From: Vermamoeba vermiformis | Lineage: Eukaryota; Tubulinea; Echinamoebida | Reading direction: 5' to 3' | Length of the DNA stretch: 64,000 nt | Assembly: GCA_045837725.1 (NCBI GenBank) | Contig: JBEWZL010000036.1 | Coordinates: forward strand, 62,001 to 126,000 | Position numbers and translations under genes: made by a program | Notes under the pieces: generated by a model | Seen by the model: the letters and a program-made list of their open reading frames with translations, nothing else | Databases searched by the model: none | What the model was told of the DNA's origin: nothing | Shown here: positions 42,851 to 56,330 of the stretch, one piece after another | Layout of the letters: each line of letters opens with the position of its first letter | Numbering within the stretch: the first letter of the stretch is position 1

Positions 42851-45481
42851 TTATTTTCGCGTCGCAAAGTACTGCGGAACGAGCACGTTTCGCAGCGACA
42901 GGGTCTCGGGCACAGCAGCAGAAGACTCGACGGACTGCTTGGCGGTGTGCATGCCACATTGAACTGCCACTGCCAAGGGCATACCCATTTGCAAGCCATA
43001 AACTAGACCTGCCACCATACAATCGCCAGCACCCGTGACCTAAATAGCAATCGTGTCAATGTTCGAACTAATTCGGCATTATCGGAAATTAGTGGACGGA
43101 GATCTACGTACATTTACGACTTCTTTAGGCTTGATTGCAGGGCAATACAAATGTGTCTTGTCATGGCTCGCAACAAACACGCCGTTAGGTCCCAATTTGA
43201 CGATGACGTGCTTCACGCCGTGCTCGAGCAACAAATGTGCACATTTCTTAACATCACCACCAAAGTGTGTGCCCTTCAATGCATACGCGAGGGCTTTGAC
43301 CTCTTCGAAGTTCGGCACAATGTACGTAATCTTGTCGAGCACTTTGGCTTTAATCGCTTTTTCACACTTAAATACCGATGTAGGCTCATACAATACTACG
43401 CAGTCATTATTATAAAATCGCTCGTATTGGTATTGACTTACCTGGTACTTTGTATTTTTGAGCTAATTGACAGACAGTGGCGATGGTAGCCTCGGGAATA
43501 TTCGAGTCAACCACAACGATTGACGCGCTCTTAAATTGTTCCTCGTGCTTATAAATCTGTCGCGCTAGTTAATATAGAGCTCATTACTAACACTCTTAAT
43601 AATGACGTACCATTTCAGGTGTGAAGTGGTCAAACATTTCCATGCAGTTGATGCCGATCTTCAATTCGCCATTCGGATACAGTGCCGCGTGATAGAGTGG
43701 TGTTCTGAGGCCGGGCTTGTCGATTACATTGACGTAGTTGGTGCTCATGCCGAGCTGCGTCATGTGATCCAACACTAACTTTGAGAACGGGTCACTGTTA
43801 GGACTGCCAGTGACCGATGTGAAAATGACATTTTGAGGGCCTAACAGACGTACAATCGCCTCGGCAATGTTGCGACCAACACCGCCAGGGCTGAATGTCA
43901 CGTGACCGGGCACACTTAGGCCTTCAAACTGTCCTTTGTAACTATTGTTCGTCGAAGCGTGTTGTTGTCCTTCCTTTTGATACTTGACGGGGCCATCCGC
44001 TGTCATCTTTGCAATGACGTCGCACACTAGACCACCAGCCACGATCACTTTGTTGCGCTGTGCTCGTGCTCCACTTGCTGCTGGACTGGCAGATTTCACT
44101 GGCGCTGATTTTGGAAGGGTTTGTGGCACTAACTGTAAATAAAGCATTTGAGCAATTGGTTGTTATGTTGATTGATTTATTGGCTATGCACAAAAATATT
44201 GACATGAAGAATCATATATAAATTTCCAAAAAAGGAAAAATAAATAGCATAAGGGTGATACATATTAACGGACCTGATTCTGTTCTTTGGCGACCTTAGA
44301 GAACTCAACGGCAATTTGTGCAGCGAGCTGAGCGTTCTGCTGCAAGAGAGCAATGTTGCTCTTCATGGCGTGACCACTCGTCACTTTGTTCACGTGACCG
44401 AGAATGAACGGCGTCACCTTGTTGCCAGTCACGTGCTGTTGCTCTGCGAGCTTAACAGCTTCTTGAATAGCCTTGTCGACGACAGCTGCCTCAGCCTCGT
44501 CTTGTGCAGCAATTGGTTGAGTGACAAGTGTGCCGGTGTTTTGACTCAACAGCTGCTTGGCCCACAACAATTCAGCACATTGACGAGCTGTGTCTGCGCG
44601 ATAAGGCACCCTCAAGCCACTGCTGCGTGTGTAAAATGCTGGGAAATCGTCGCTGCGGTAACCAATCACGGTGACACCTTGTGTCTCGAGCACTTCGAGA
44701 GTGCGGGGCAAATCGAGAATGGACTTGGCTCCTGCACAAACAACAGCGACTGGCACTCTGCTCATTTCAATGAGATCGGCACTCACGTCCATTGTCACGT
44801 GACCGTCGCGGTGCACACCTCCAATACCGCCCGTAGCAAACACGCGAATACCAGCCATGTGCGCGAGGGTGCATGTTGCTGCAACTGTTGTGCCTGCGCT
44901 GCGACGAGTAGCAACAGCGTAAGCAATGTCTCGTGTAGTGGCTTTAATGATGTCAGGTGATCCTGCTTCGCGGCACAAATATTCAACTTGGCTGGGCTCG
45001 AGACCAATGTAGATCACACCTTTCACTACACCGATTGTGGCAGGAACAGCGCCTACAATAATTTGTAAATATTATATAATATTATAATTTATTCATTGAG
45101 TGTGGATATCGTCATTTCTCACTTTGGAATGATAAGGCAAATTAATTCAACGAAAATATTTTTAAATTGAAATAAATAACCGTTTACTGGCCATTAATTA
45201 CCTTGCTCGCGAACTTTTTGTTCTAAGCTTTTTCCTACTTGTTCATTTTGAGGATAGGGCAAACCGTGAGTGAGCACAGTAGATTCGAGAGCTACAACTG
45301 GTTTGCCTTCATCAAGAGCTTGTTTGACAGCTGGATGAATCTTAAATATATCACTCTTCTTGGCCAATGAAGAGACATCCGCTCCGCTTGTCGGTTGCAC
45401 TGACAACGAGTGGATCTGCTCTAGCGCTGTAAGATGAGAGCAGATCTTCGATAAGCGATCCTGAGCACGTTGTTGCGACAT
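42851..45481 (-). CDS. Pseudouridine-5'-phosphate glycosidase / pseudouridine kinase fusion
   Basis: Bifunctional enzyme for pseudouridine breakdown: a PfkB-type kinase phosphorylates pseudouridine, then the glycosidase yields uracil and ribose-5-phosphate. The N-terminal glycosidase part shows VALESTVLTHGLPYPQN, AGIRVFATGGIGGVHR, VVCAGAKSILDLPRTLEVLETQGV and ARQCAELLWA. After a linker (LPKSAPVKSASPAASGAR) comes the kinase: KVIVAGGLVCDVIAKM, GGVGRNIAEAIVRLLG, VKLGPNGVFV and the catalytic VTGAGDCMVAG. About seven exons, start 45481, stop 42851. Such fusions are known in several eukaryotes. No clear mitochondrial presequence. Divergent from glutaryl-CoA dehydrogenase with 176 bp between starts. 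Confidence 0.92.
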
Positions 45482-45657
45482 TACTTCGGTGTAGTATACA
45501 ATGGTATCGGTCGTGCTTCGTTACCCCCTCTACCAGGGTCAACCATCACGTGCGGAAAGATCACGTGACAACACGCCCTTTCATGCAACAAGACCGACCA
45601 TAGTGACTTCAGCAAGTTTAAATACACCACAGAAGACTATACACACATTTTTCTGCG

Positions 45658-47193
45658 ATGTTGTCAAGATTGGTGAAGACCGCTGTGAGTTCAAACGGCT
45701 ACATCCAAAAGTCTGCCGTCGGAACTGTGTTGGGCTCTAATAATACAGCAAAAAATATTGTAGGATTATTTTCACGATCCTATGCCCAGAAAAAGTCAAG
45801 TAAGTATTAATCAATCATTTCGGTTGCATAATTTAATTTTGCGGCACTGAAAAACAGACTTTTAGAAGGAAATTCATTTATAATTTGTCTACGTCGACGC
45901 CAAGCTTGTTAACACATCGACTATAAAATAATCAAAAAATGAATTAATTTCCGATTATAAGAATCATGTTACTAAGTTGTGTTTCAAAAAGGCAAGAGCA
46001 CCTTCAATTGGCAAGATCCCTTGAACATGGAGAGCCAGCTCACTGAAGAAGAGCGAATGGTGCGCGATCAAGTGCGCGACTACTGCCAAGAAAAGCTCAT
46101 GCCCAGAATCCTGGAGGCAAACAGACACGAGAAGTTCGATCGCGAAATCCTCCGCGAGATGGGCTCTTTGGGCATGTTGGGCAGCACTATTCAAGGTTAT
46201 GGTTGCCCTGGCGTTAACTACGTTTCGTATGGTCTTATTGCTCGTGAAGTCGAGCGTGTAGACTCAGGCTATCGTTCAGCCATGTCCGTCCAATCCTCGC
46301 TGGTCATGCATCCAATCAACGTCTTCGGCAGTGAAGAGCAAAAGAACAAATACTTGCCTGCCTTGGCTAAGGGAGATATTGTCGGCTGCTTTGGTCTCAC
46401 TGAGCCTAACCACGGCTCCGATCCTGGTTCCATGGAAACACGTGCCAAGCAATTGCCCAACGGCGACTACGTGCTCAAGGGCAGCAAGACTTGGATCACT
46501 AACTCGCCCATTGCTGACATCTTCGTTGTGTGGGCTAAGGACCAAGAAGGTGTTATTCGTGGCTTTATCTTGGAGAAGGGCATGAAGGGTCTCTCAGCCC
46601 CGAAGATTGAAGGCAAATTCTCACTGCGTGCCAGCATTACAGGCATGATCTTGATGGACGACGTCGTGGTCCCCAAGGCCAACATGTTGCCCGGTGCCTC
46701 AGGCTTGCGCGGCCCCTTCACGTGCCTCAACAGTGCTCGCTATGGTATCTCTTGGGGTGCTTTGGGTGCCGCTGAGTTCTGCTTCGAGACCACTCGTCAA
46801 TACACACTCGACCGCAAACAGTTCAACTACCCTCTGGCCTCCTATCAGCTCATTCAAGTCGACTTTGCCAACATGATGACTGACATTGCCCTGGGCATGC
46901 AAGGTTGCTTGCAACTCGGTCGCTTGAAGGACGCAGGCATGGACGCCGTGGAAATGACTTCCATCGTCAAGCGTAACTCGTGCAAGAAGGCTCTTGAGAT
47001 CTCTCGTCAGTGCCGTGACATTCTCGGAGGCAACGGTATTGCCGATGAGTACCACGTCATTCGTCACGTGACTAACTTGGAGGCTGTCAACACTTACGAG
47101 GGTACTTCGAGCATTCACGCCTTGATTCTCGGTCGTGCTATCACGGGCATTCAAGCTTTTGCTCACGATGCCCCGCACACTCCTCAAAAATAA
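45658..47193 (+). CDS. GCDH: Glutaryl-CoA dehydrogenase, mitochondrial
   Basis: FAD enzyme oxidising and decarboxylating glutaryl-CoA to crotonyl-CoA in lysine and tryptophan catabolism. Two exons, 45658-45799 and 45992-47193, encode 447 aa. The N-terminus [20 protein letters not shown] is basic and acid-free, a mitochondrial presequence. [19 protein letters not shown] holds the substrate-binding Arg, [14 protein letters not shown] and [17 protein letters not shown] the flavin site, and [24 protein letters not shown] the catalytic Glu. Unlike the ACX4-like paralogue at 10.7-12.6 kb it has a single intron and no palindromic motifs. Confidence 0.97.
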
Positions 47194-47425
47194 CGAGCTA
47201 GCTGTGACACTATAGTACAACTGTAATATATAGACTATTATTGAATATGGAGCTTGTTATTTGTTAAAATCAACCATTCAATGGCTATTTATAAAACCAA
47301 AACAAATCGAAAAACAATAAATCTCGAATGTGCACAATTAAATACGTGTAATTACTATAGTAACATTGGTGTATTTATTATTTACGTTAACTATTTGCTT
47401 ACAAGTGTTTTTCAATCGGATCCGC

Positions 47426-48816
<1,391 letters not shown>

Positions 48817-48868
48817 GGTCTGCTGTCTGATCTATCTCACGAACAATGAAAAAAGTTCGATCCGAAAA

Positions 48869-48877
48869 TTGGCGGGA
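48869..48877 (+). promoter_or_regulatory. E2F-like site TTGGCGGGA between WDR5 and INTS7
   Basis: TTGGCGGGA fits the E2F consensus and lies in the 246-bp divergent promoter, 53 bp upstream of the WDR5 start codon. Suggestive only; a single 9-mer is weak evidence. Confidence 0.3.
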
Positions 48878-49062
48878 TCAACACGTGCCGGGGCCACCTG
48901 CTCCTCAATAGTCTAGTGATCAAATATGACGATCTGCGTACGCTTTAAGTATTTCATTGATCATAAATAATGAGGTTCGTTCCAAATTTGCCGAGATTGT
49001 CAAGAAAGTTGCGCGTTTGTTATTTGTTATTTGTTCTCGTGCATTCAAGGCCGCACCAAAGA

Positions 49063-52000
49063 TGGCTTTGATTGAACGATATGAAGATGTTAGTCTCAAG
49101 ACAATGCTCGAGCTCGACAAGGGGCTCAGATCTGACGAGATCGGAAAGCAATGTGAGGCTATTGTGAAGTTTGGCGAGCTTATGGAACAGTGGCCTCTAC
49201 CATCAGTAGTCAACACTTCCGTATTAAAATTAGCTGATGTATTTAGGGAAAGGTAAACCAACAAAAGGAAATATCTAATTTTCATTAATTTATGCGAATG
49301 ATTTGACCACCTAATACTCCATATTTATTCACTACATACGCTATGATGTATTATAAAAATATATTGAATTATGACTATTATTGATAATTTTTTTTGTTTT
49401 CAGCAACAATAACTTGGTTCGCTATTGGATCCTACGCGTAATATTAGACTCAGAGCAACAACTACGCAAAGTAGTAAATATAGATGAAGTCGTGAAGCGC
49501 GTCTTCGTCGTGTTACAAAGTAATGATCCGATCGCACGTGTACTGACACTGCGCCTGCTCGGTGCTATGGCTCATATTATAGCTGAACGCAGCGATGTTC
49601 ATCACGGGTACGCACTTAGATGGCCTTATTACCATGGTCTAACTATTTGATAGTATTCGCACGTGCTTATCATCGCACAACCGTGAGGAAGTGGATGCAG
49701 CTATTTACGCTATTGATCGGATCTGCGCTCATTCACCGAGCTTTTCACGCAGCATGTTGCACGTTATTGCAGCACTAATAGAAGGTACGAGTGACGGGCA
49801 CTTAGTAACGATACTAAAGATATTCAAATTGTTTCACAGGCCACACGACTTCACCACGCATGAAGCTGAAGTTGATTCGAGTGCTGCAGCGCATGAGCCA
49901 CGATGTGCACATGGCCACAGTGACACGTGACATTTTGATTCGGTTGACTGACACGTGTCCAACTCAAACTTTTGTCACGGTAGTTTTGAACACTTTGACT
50001 CACTTAGCAGCTCGGTCACTGCTCTTAGTTGCTGATCAGGTAATAGTAGTCGTCTATTTTATATTCACTATCTAACTAATATCATCTTAGATCTCATTAC
50101 TGTTGAACTACGTGTTCACGGATCCACGACAAACCGTCAAACTGACTGCACTAAAAAATCTTCGAGTATTAGCGAAGGACTTTCATTACTGTTCATTTAG
50201 ACTGAAGGTATGGCCTATAGTACATCATATACATATCTAATACATCTTTTATTTAGGAACTTATAGAGTTCTTCGAACATTCTGAGGATCATAACAGCCA
50301 CGAACAGATTTTGAATATAATGCTGCTGTTATTGCCTAATATGGCAATAGCGCGTGACATCGAGGCATTAAAAGCATCACAGTCGTATGATTCTACATTC
50401 GTCAAGCGAGTGCGGCACTTGTTGTTCGCGTCACCGAGCAAACAAGTCGTGCACTTGTGTGCGCGTGTGTTAGCAATGATCGTGTCAAATCACACGACAC
50501 AACAGCTGCCTAGCAATCAAAATCTCGAAGATGAGGTTGTGGCAGCAATGTGCGTGCGACTGATCACTGAACAAACACTGCCTGTGCTCCAAGCCTTGAC
50601 GCGTGTCACTTTGACATGTGCTTCAGTGAAAACTTCACAACGACACTGCTATACGATCATTCAATCAGTCGTATCGCTAATGTCAAGAGCCACAGGTACG
50701 ATCTTTACCCACAATATCGCTTGTATTTCTATTTGACAGGTCAATCATTGCGTGACTTGTGCCAGTTCTTAATTAAAGTTGTGCCTTGCTGTCCACAAGT
50801 CATATTAAAGTATTTCTTGGAACTGCAAACGATAGTCATGCGACACATTGGACAGCCAGTGGACGACGAGAACGACACCGTTCTTGCCAAGCTGTGCGCT
50901 GTGCTGTTGAGTGTTGACGACGAGCCTTGTCTCAAACTTGCAGCAGATGTCGTGGAGCACTTGATGTCGAACAAAAGACTCTGGCCCTGTTACAAGATTG
51001 GCTGTGTTGCTGCTAACAACTCGCGACATGAAATGGCCAATTCTATTTTTTCACAACTGACTCAAGTTGTAAGTACTAGCGCCATTGTTTGTCAACATAG
51101 ACACGTTACTAATGACCGCTTAGCTGAGTGCATCAAAACACTTGAACTGGTTCAAAGCACTGACGGTCCTAACGAACACCATGACGAACAAACAAAATAG
51201 GATTGAAGTGACGACGAATCAATTGGCAGGCTGTCTAACATTGTTGTCTTCAATTGACGTCGAATTACCAACAAAAGGAGACAAGGCAAGTCTATCAGGA
51301 CCAGTCACATTTACTTTTCAACGAGAGTTTGTCAATCTCAAGCTGCAGCAACTGCGCGTCAACAATAAGTTGCAGTCAATGATAGCGTCGTACCCACTGA
51401 GTCCGATGGCTTCAAAGTCACTCGTTGAAAATGCAGTGCACGAGTTCAAATCTGTGGCTAGGTTGTATAGACAACTCGGTGGATTGTTTCAACAATTAGC
51501 ACAGAAGAGAATTGACATCGACGAGACTAGTTTCGATGCCATTGAAGCCTTGCAATATGCACAGCTGACGTTAGCAACTGTCATTGACGTCTTGGTAACC
51601 AAAGAGTAAGTCCTTAGCTCAATTCCAGATACTTGTGTCTAAGCCCAATTTTAGCTCTCAAAGCAAGTCATCAACTCAACTGGTCCTGGCACAACTGCCG
51701 AAGAACTCGTCCTCAAAACTAATCACAATGTGCCGCACTATTTTGTCACACCCCAGCTTGACGACATCGGGCACAATGGGCATGTCAGAAGCACTTGCGT
51801 TCTTGAAGAGTGCAGTCACGCAGCTCGAAGCGAACTCAAAGAGCGTGCCGCCAATGTTCTTCTCAACACGTGTTGCCACGGTCATTGACTTGTCTATCAC
51901 CCCATCGCCTGCTATTCCCGGTGAAGTGCTCGTCGTGGAAGAACCAAGCGATTTGGTGCTGAACATTTCAGGACTCATCCTGCGTGACAAGACTAAGCTA

Positions 52001-52258
52001 CCACCACGCAAGATCTCGTACTTGGACCTCGAAATCACGATCTCCTCGTTAGAAGAGGACACTCAAGAGGCGACACGACAACCACTGCGCGTGAAAGCTC
52101 TGCAAGACTCATTGGCCCTCAGCACAGCCTTGTTACACTTCCCGTCAACAGGTTTGCATCGTGTCACAGTCGAGTCGAAGATTGTTGACACGAGTCAGCG
52201 CAAGTGGCTCGGTCCTAGTTCGTCGTTTGTTGTAAATTATCACGGCACACGCAGGTAG
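49063..52258 (+). CDS. INTS7: Integrator complex subunit 7
   Basis: Subunit of the Integrator RNA polymerase II termination / snRNA 3'-processing complex. From ATG 49063: MALIERYEDVSLKTMLELDKGLRSDEIGKQCEAIVKFG, then NNNLVRYWILRVILDSEQQLRKVVNIDEVVKRVF and QSNDPIARVLTLRLLGAMAHIIAER, all matching INTS7 closely. HEAT-like helices follow over about nine exons, with a beta-rich C-terminus (FVVNYHGTRR, TAG 52256-52258). An in-frame ATG at 48957 exists upstream but adds residues without similarity, so 49063 is preferred. Exons near 49.9 and 50.6 kb contain near-perfect TGACACGTGTC-type motifs. Confidence 0.9.
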
Positions 52259-52385
52259 ATCCGTCTTGTTTTGTTTGTGACCAGTAAACGAATGGTTTAT
52301 TAGACAAAAATAATACTTTAGTGAGGGGTTTTTGTACAATCAATTAACACACTAGAAACGCTTTAGTATCGCAATCTAATCACGA

Positions 52386-54073
52386 TTATTTGTTGCGTCT
52401 CTCTTGCTTGTCTTTCTCACCACCGCCACCGTCGCGCTTGGGCTTGACGAAAAAGTCATTTCTGATCAAGTTGGCACGCAACAACATGGCACGAGAGTTG
52501 TTCTGGAAATTCTCGCCCATCTTCAACGCCTTATCGAAAGTAACTGTTCTTTCATCGGTCTGCTTGGCGTACAGTCGCTTGTTGTGGCTGTCAATACGAG
52601 CAGAAATAACACCTTCAGTAATCAACTTGGACAACTCCTTTTCTAAGCCAGCCAAATCAGTGGTGAAGGCGGCAGCCATTGTGTTGAGGTCGACTGAGAG
52701 GAACGGGCTGAAGTATTGCACAATAGCCTTGTTTCTGATCTTCTCGTACAACGCACCAATGTGATCGTGCAAGTGCAAATCGAGTTGGAGGTCGTTCTAG
52801 GGAGGTCGTTAGAAACAAATGGTTGCTGAAATTTCCAAGATCTGGCACGTACCTTAAAGCGAGCCAATTTCTCGAGGCATGAGCCGTACTTGGAGTTGTA
52901 GAAGTCGTTAATAATGTCGCGAATGTCAGGGATGAGCTCGGTGAAGTTCTTGAAGTCAGAGTTCTCGAGTACTTTCTTCTTCAATTCACTGCGGTCATAA
53001 GTCGCCAAGGCACACAACGCACCGTAGACGGCAATGTCAATAGGAGCAATGACGTCGTTGAAGTGGTTGCCCAAATCAGGGCTCACTTCGAGGAACTTCT
53101 TGGCAGCTTGTTTGTATTTTCTCGAGTCCAAGTTGGCGAGACCAGAAGCAGCGTTCAACTTGGCAATAACAATGCGATCAGAAGCGCTGACAGGGGCCTT
53201 TTCAGCACCTTCCTTGGTTTGGCCCCAAGAACCGCTTTGTTCGGCCTTAGCGACGTAGCTGAGCACGTGAGCAAAGTTGCCCAACTCGATCGAGGCCTTG
53301 ATGACGTTCAAGCACATGTCAATAACGTGTTGGTTGGTCTGGCAGTAGTCACGAGCCTTGACATAAGCGCGCAAAGCGTTGTTAAAGTCACCGCGCATTG
53401 AGAAGAAGTGACCAAGTTCGTCATGTCCGTTCTGCCAACAGAAAATTGGTAAATAATGAGAAAATACGAGAACGCATTATTTATATAGTACGTTGCCAAT
53501 AAATTGTGGTATTAATTGATGAGGAAATGTCTTTGACGATTTTGCATTCAGAAATAAAGTTTTTTGTGGATTCGAATAATAAAATTGAATAGTGAGAACA
53601 ACAAGCAAAAATAATTTATGGCTATTAATATAAATTATAATTTATTCGGATAATTCAAATTTAAATTTACTTACCCTGATGGCATCCTTCAAAGTGTTGG
53701 CTTTAGCACCAGAAAGGTCAAGTTCGAGCTTTTCTTTAGTTTGAATAGCTTTCTTTTCAGTAGAAGCTTCCCAAGCTTGGTCGTGAGTGAAGCCAGGTCC
53801 CAACTTATCTCCAACTTTCTCCATTAATCTGCGGTAAAGGGATGTGTTTGTAGTATTCTTAATTTCAGTAACAGCCAATCGAAGTGCGTCAATTTCATGC
53901 TTCTTAGATCGTTCAGCAATAAATATAAGTCTAGCTATTTTAGTGTGGCCAGAATAGTTGGAAATATAAGCATCCAAATCAAAGTCTTTGCTCGGAGTGA
54001 CTTGGACAATCGGTTCCTCCTTTTGCTTGCCCTCGCTATTTGACGCGGGGGTGTTGGCCTCGTTCTTTGACAT
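52386..54073 (-). CDS. CSN1: COP9 signalosome subunit 1
   Basis: PCI-domain subunit of the COP9 signalosome, which removes Nedd8 from cullins. Three exons with start 54073. DLDAYISNYSGHTKIARLIFIAERSKK is the CSN1 N-terminal signature. FFSMRGDFNNALRAYVKARDYCQT and the PCI region (GALYEKIRNKAIVQYFSPFLSVDLNTMAAAF, LEKELSKLITEGVISARID) follow. Ends in a charged Gly/Lys tail (RDGGGGEKDKQERRNK). Related Rpn7/PSMD6 was considered, but the YSGHTKIARLIFIAE segment favours CSN1. Confidence 0.88.
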
Positions 54074-54375
54074 GGTTTGGTGGTTGTTAGAGCAAAATAC
54101 AAATAAAGACTGATTTTTGATAATTTTGTGTTTTCTGGTCAACGCTTGGTCAATGAGCACAGCCTTTTATTGCGGTCCGAGCTTCTTGTTTTATTCAAAT
54201 CAACACTTGTTGTGCGATACCACGCAAGGCCTTCAGCTTTTTAGCACATTCTTCGGTTTTTCTTCAACGATCAACTCGGAATTGCTAAATACTGTTGGTG
54301 CTTCTTAACTTCAAGCAATTAGGAAAAACTACAACTTAACGTCAAATTATCCACATTGAAAATTTATCAAAAATA
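54074..54375. promoter_or_regulatory. Divergent promoter CSN1 / tandem family gene 1
   Basis: 302 bp between the two start codons. Contains the GTCAACGCTTGGTCAA box at 54138-54153, which recurs upstream of the other two family members. Confidence 0.5.
54138..54153 (+). promoter_or_regulatory. Family-specific upstream box, copy 1
   Basis: GTCAACGCTTGGTCAA, about 220 bp upstream of the first tandem gene. Two GTCAA direct repeats 11 bp apart. Confidence 0.5.
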
Positions 54376-55099
54376 ATGGAGCACGACGAGATAACTCTAG
54401 ATCAAAAAATGAATCTGCGCAATAAAGGCACCCGCTATGGCATAAAAACGAGAAATACTGTTAAATACAATGCACGCGCAGATAGGTCGTATCATCAATT
54501 CCACGGTGAAATCGAGGACGTCACAAACGGCTCAATTAAAATTAGCTTGTCCAAGCGAAAGAACTGGGAGGTTGTCAAGTCTCTTGAAGGTAACTATAGC
54601 ATCCATTATAACCATTTCATTTAATAGATAGATATTTACCCTTCTATTTCATCTAGACTCGGATGCCAACGTGCGTATCATCGAAATGGACTTCAAGACA
54701 CAGGGCACATCAAACAGAGAAGTGAGACACAAGGCGTTCCCTGACGAAGAGCCCGAGCCTGAAGCACCGGTGATCGTTAACGGCACGAATCGCAAAGGCT
54801 TCTTTGTGCGAGAGAAACGACGCCCTGGCAAGCGAGGTGTCACGCGCAAAGAACGAGGAGCGGCCTCTGACGGCGAAGAGAACTCTGACTCATCAAGTGC
54901 TGAGGAGAAGGAGGATCGCCAAGAGCCAGGCGAGGAGCCTCGTGTTCTGTGCGTGTGGAAGCGAAACAACAAACAGAGTGAGCGAGATTGGCGCAAGACT
55001 TACACTGGTTGCGACTGCGAGTACTGCACTGGCATTGAGAAGAACCAAAACGCCAAGAACAGGAATGCTGTTCGCAAAGAGCTGGTGGATATTTTGTAA
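54376..55099 (+). CDS. Unrecognised tandem-family protein, member 1
   Basis: Two exons (54376 to about 54587, and about 54658-55099, TAA). Begins MEHDEITLDQKMNLRNKGTR, a basic domain with KTRNTVKYNARADRSYHQF and SKRKNWEVV. The second exon has an acidic EEPEPEAPV stretch, then VNGTNRKGFFVREKRRPGKR, a Ser/Glu-rich linker (GEENSDSSSAEEKE), and a C-terminal Cys cluster GCDCEYCTGI preceded by RDWRKTY. I do not recognise the family. The basic segments and Cys cluster could suggest nucleic-acid binding, but nothing proves it. No signal peptide or membrane helix. Confidence 0.75.
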
Positions 55100-55126
55100 A
55101 GTTGTAAATTTCGGTTTTTTTTCGCA

Positions 55127-55142
55127 GTCAACGCTTTGTCAA
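55127..55142 (+). promoter_or_regulatory. Family-specific upstream box, copy 2
   Basis: GTCAACGCTTTGTCAA, about 230 bp upstream of the second tandem gene, preceded by TTTTTTCGCA as in copy 3. Confidence 0.5.
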
Positions 55143-55373
55143 ATTGTGGTGTTCTGAGGCGACACGAAGTCTCGTTTGTTATATTTATTAATTAGTTGCT
55201 TACCACAACGCATCTGTAGTGCTCGTTCTGCTCCTTTCCTTCCAAGATCTCAGCGAAGGAATCTAAAGAAACCTGTCGGTGCGCTTCTAATAATCGATTT
55301 AAGAAAAATAGGAACATTATTCCTCAAACCGAGCACATAATAATCCAATTTATCCACAAAAAACACTGAAGTT

Positions 55374-56136
55374 ATGGAGCACGACGAAATTATTCTCGAT
55401 CAAAAATTGAATTTAAGAAATAAAGGCACGCGCTTTGGAATGAAGACGAGAAACACCGTAAAATACAACCGAATGGCCGATAGGTCGTATCGGGAATTTG
55501 CAGGTGAAGTAACGTACATAACACCAGAAGAAACAATTACTCTTCCGTTGGACAAGAGAAAGAACTGGGAAATCGTCACTTCTTTTGAAGGTAAGCAATA
55601 TTGCTGAGTTGTGCGTCGATTATTTAACATTCTAATCTTCACTGCCAGATTCAGATGTCAATGTCCGAATTGTTGAAGTTGGCTATTCACCACTAAGCCA
55701 GAAAAAAGCGGACAAACAATCCAAGGGTAAACTATACCCTGACGAAGAGCCTGAGCCCGAAGCGCCTGTTGTTGTCAACGGCACGAACCGCAAAGGCTTC
55801 TTTGTGCGAGAGAAACGACGCCCTGGCAAACGAGGTGTCACACGTAAAGAACGAGGAGCGGCCTCTGACGGCGAAGAGAACTCTGACTCATCAAGTGCTG
55901 AGGAGAAGGAGAAAAGTCGTCAGGAGCAAGATAAAGAAGTTGTTGTTTGCGTGTTGAAGCGCGGCAATAGACAAAAAGAGCGGGACTGGCGCAAGAGCTA
56001 TGGTGGCTGCAACTGCGAGTACTGCACTGGCATCTACAAGAATCAAAGTGCCAAGAATCGAAATGATCTTCGTTCAGAGTTAAAGTTCAATCTTCGACTA
56101 TCCAGTCCTAATTGTACGACTATTGATGACTTGTAA
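55374..56136 (+). CDS. Unrecognised tandem-family protein, member 2
   Basis: Two exons (55374 to about 55590, and about 55650-56136, TAA). Starts MEHDEIILDQKLNLRNKGTR with the same domain order as member 1. The stretch 55774-55910 is nearly identical at DNA level to 54779-54915, including synonymous sites, while flanking parts differ. C-terminus has RDWRKSYGGCNCEYCTGI and extra residues (FNLRLSSPNCTTIDDL). The intron falls at the same codon (GAA G / AT) as in member 1. Confidence 0.75.
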
Positions 56137-56249
56137 ATATGAACAAAACAATTGACCGAAGAATAGATGACGGATAAATCAAACCGAAGAATGTCAATTC
56201 GTTGTTAAAAACAATTCTTTCTCATTTTTCGCAGATTTGTGGACCACTG

Positions 56250-56265
56250 GTCAACGTTTAGTCAA
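56250..56265 (+). promoter_or_regulatory. Family-specific upstream box, copy 3
   Basis: GTCAACGTTTAGTCAA, 65 bp upstream of the third tandem gene, preceded by TTTTTCGCAG about 20 bp before. Confidence 0.5.
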
Positions 56266-56330
56266 TTCTTTCTTGCCATTTAAGCGCTTGAAACAGTGTT
56301 TCGTCATTCATTCAATAACGCGCGAAACTG

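Noticed and set aside
52386-54073. 26S proteasome subunit Rpn7/PSMD6
   Set aside because: Same PCI superfamily, but YISNYSGHTKIARLIFIAE is the CSN1 form.
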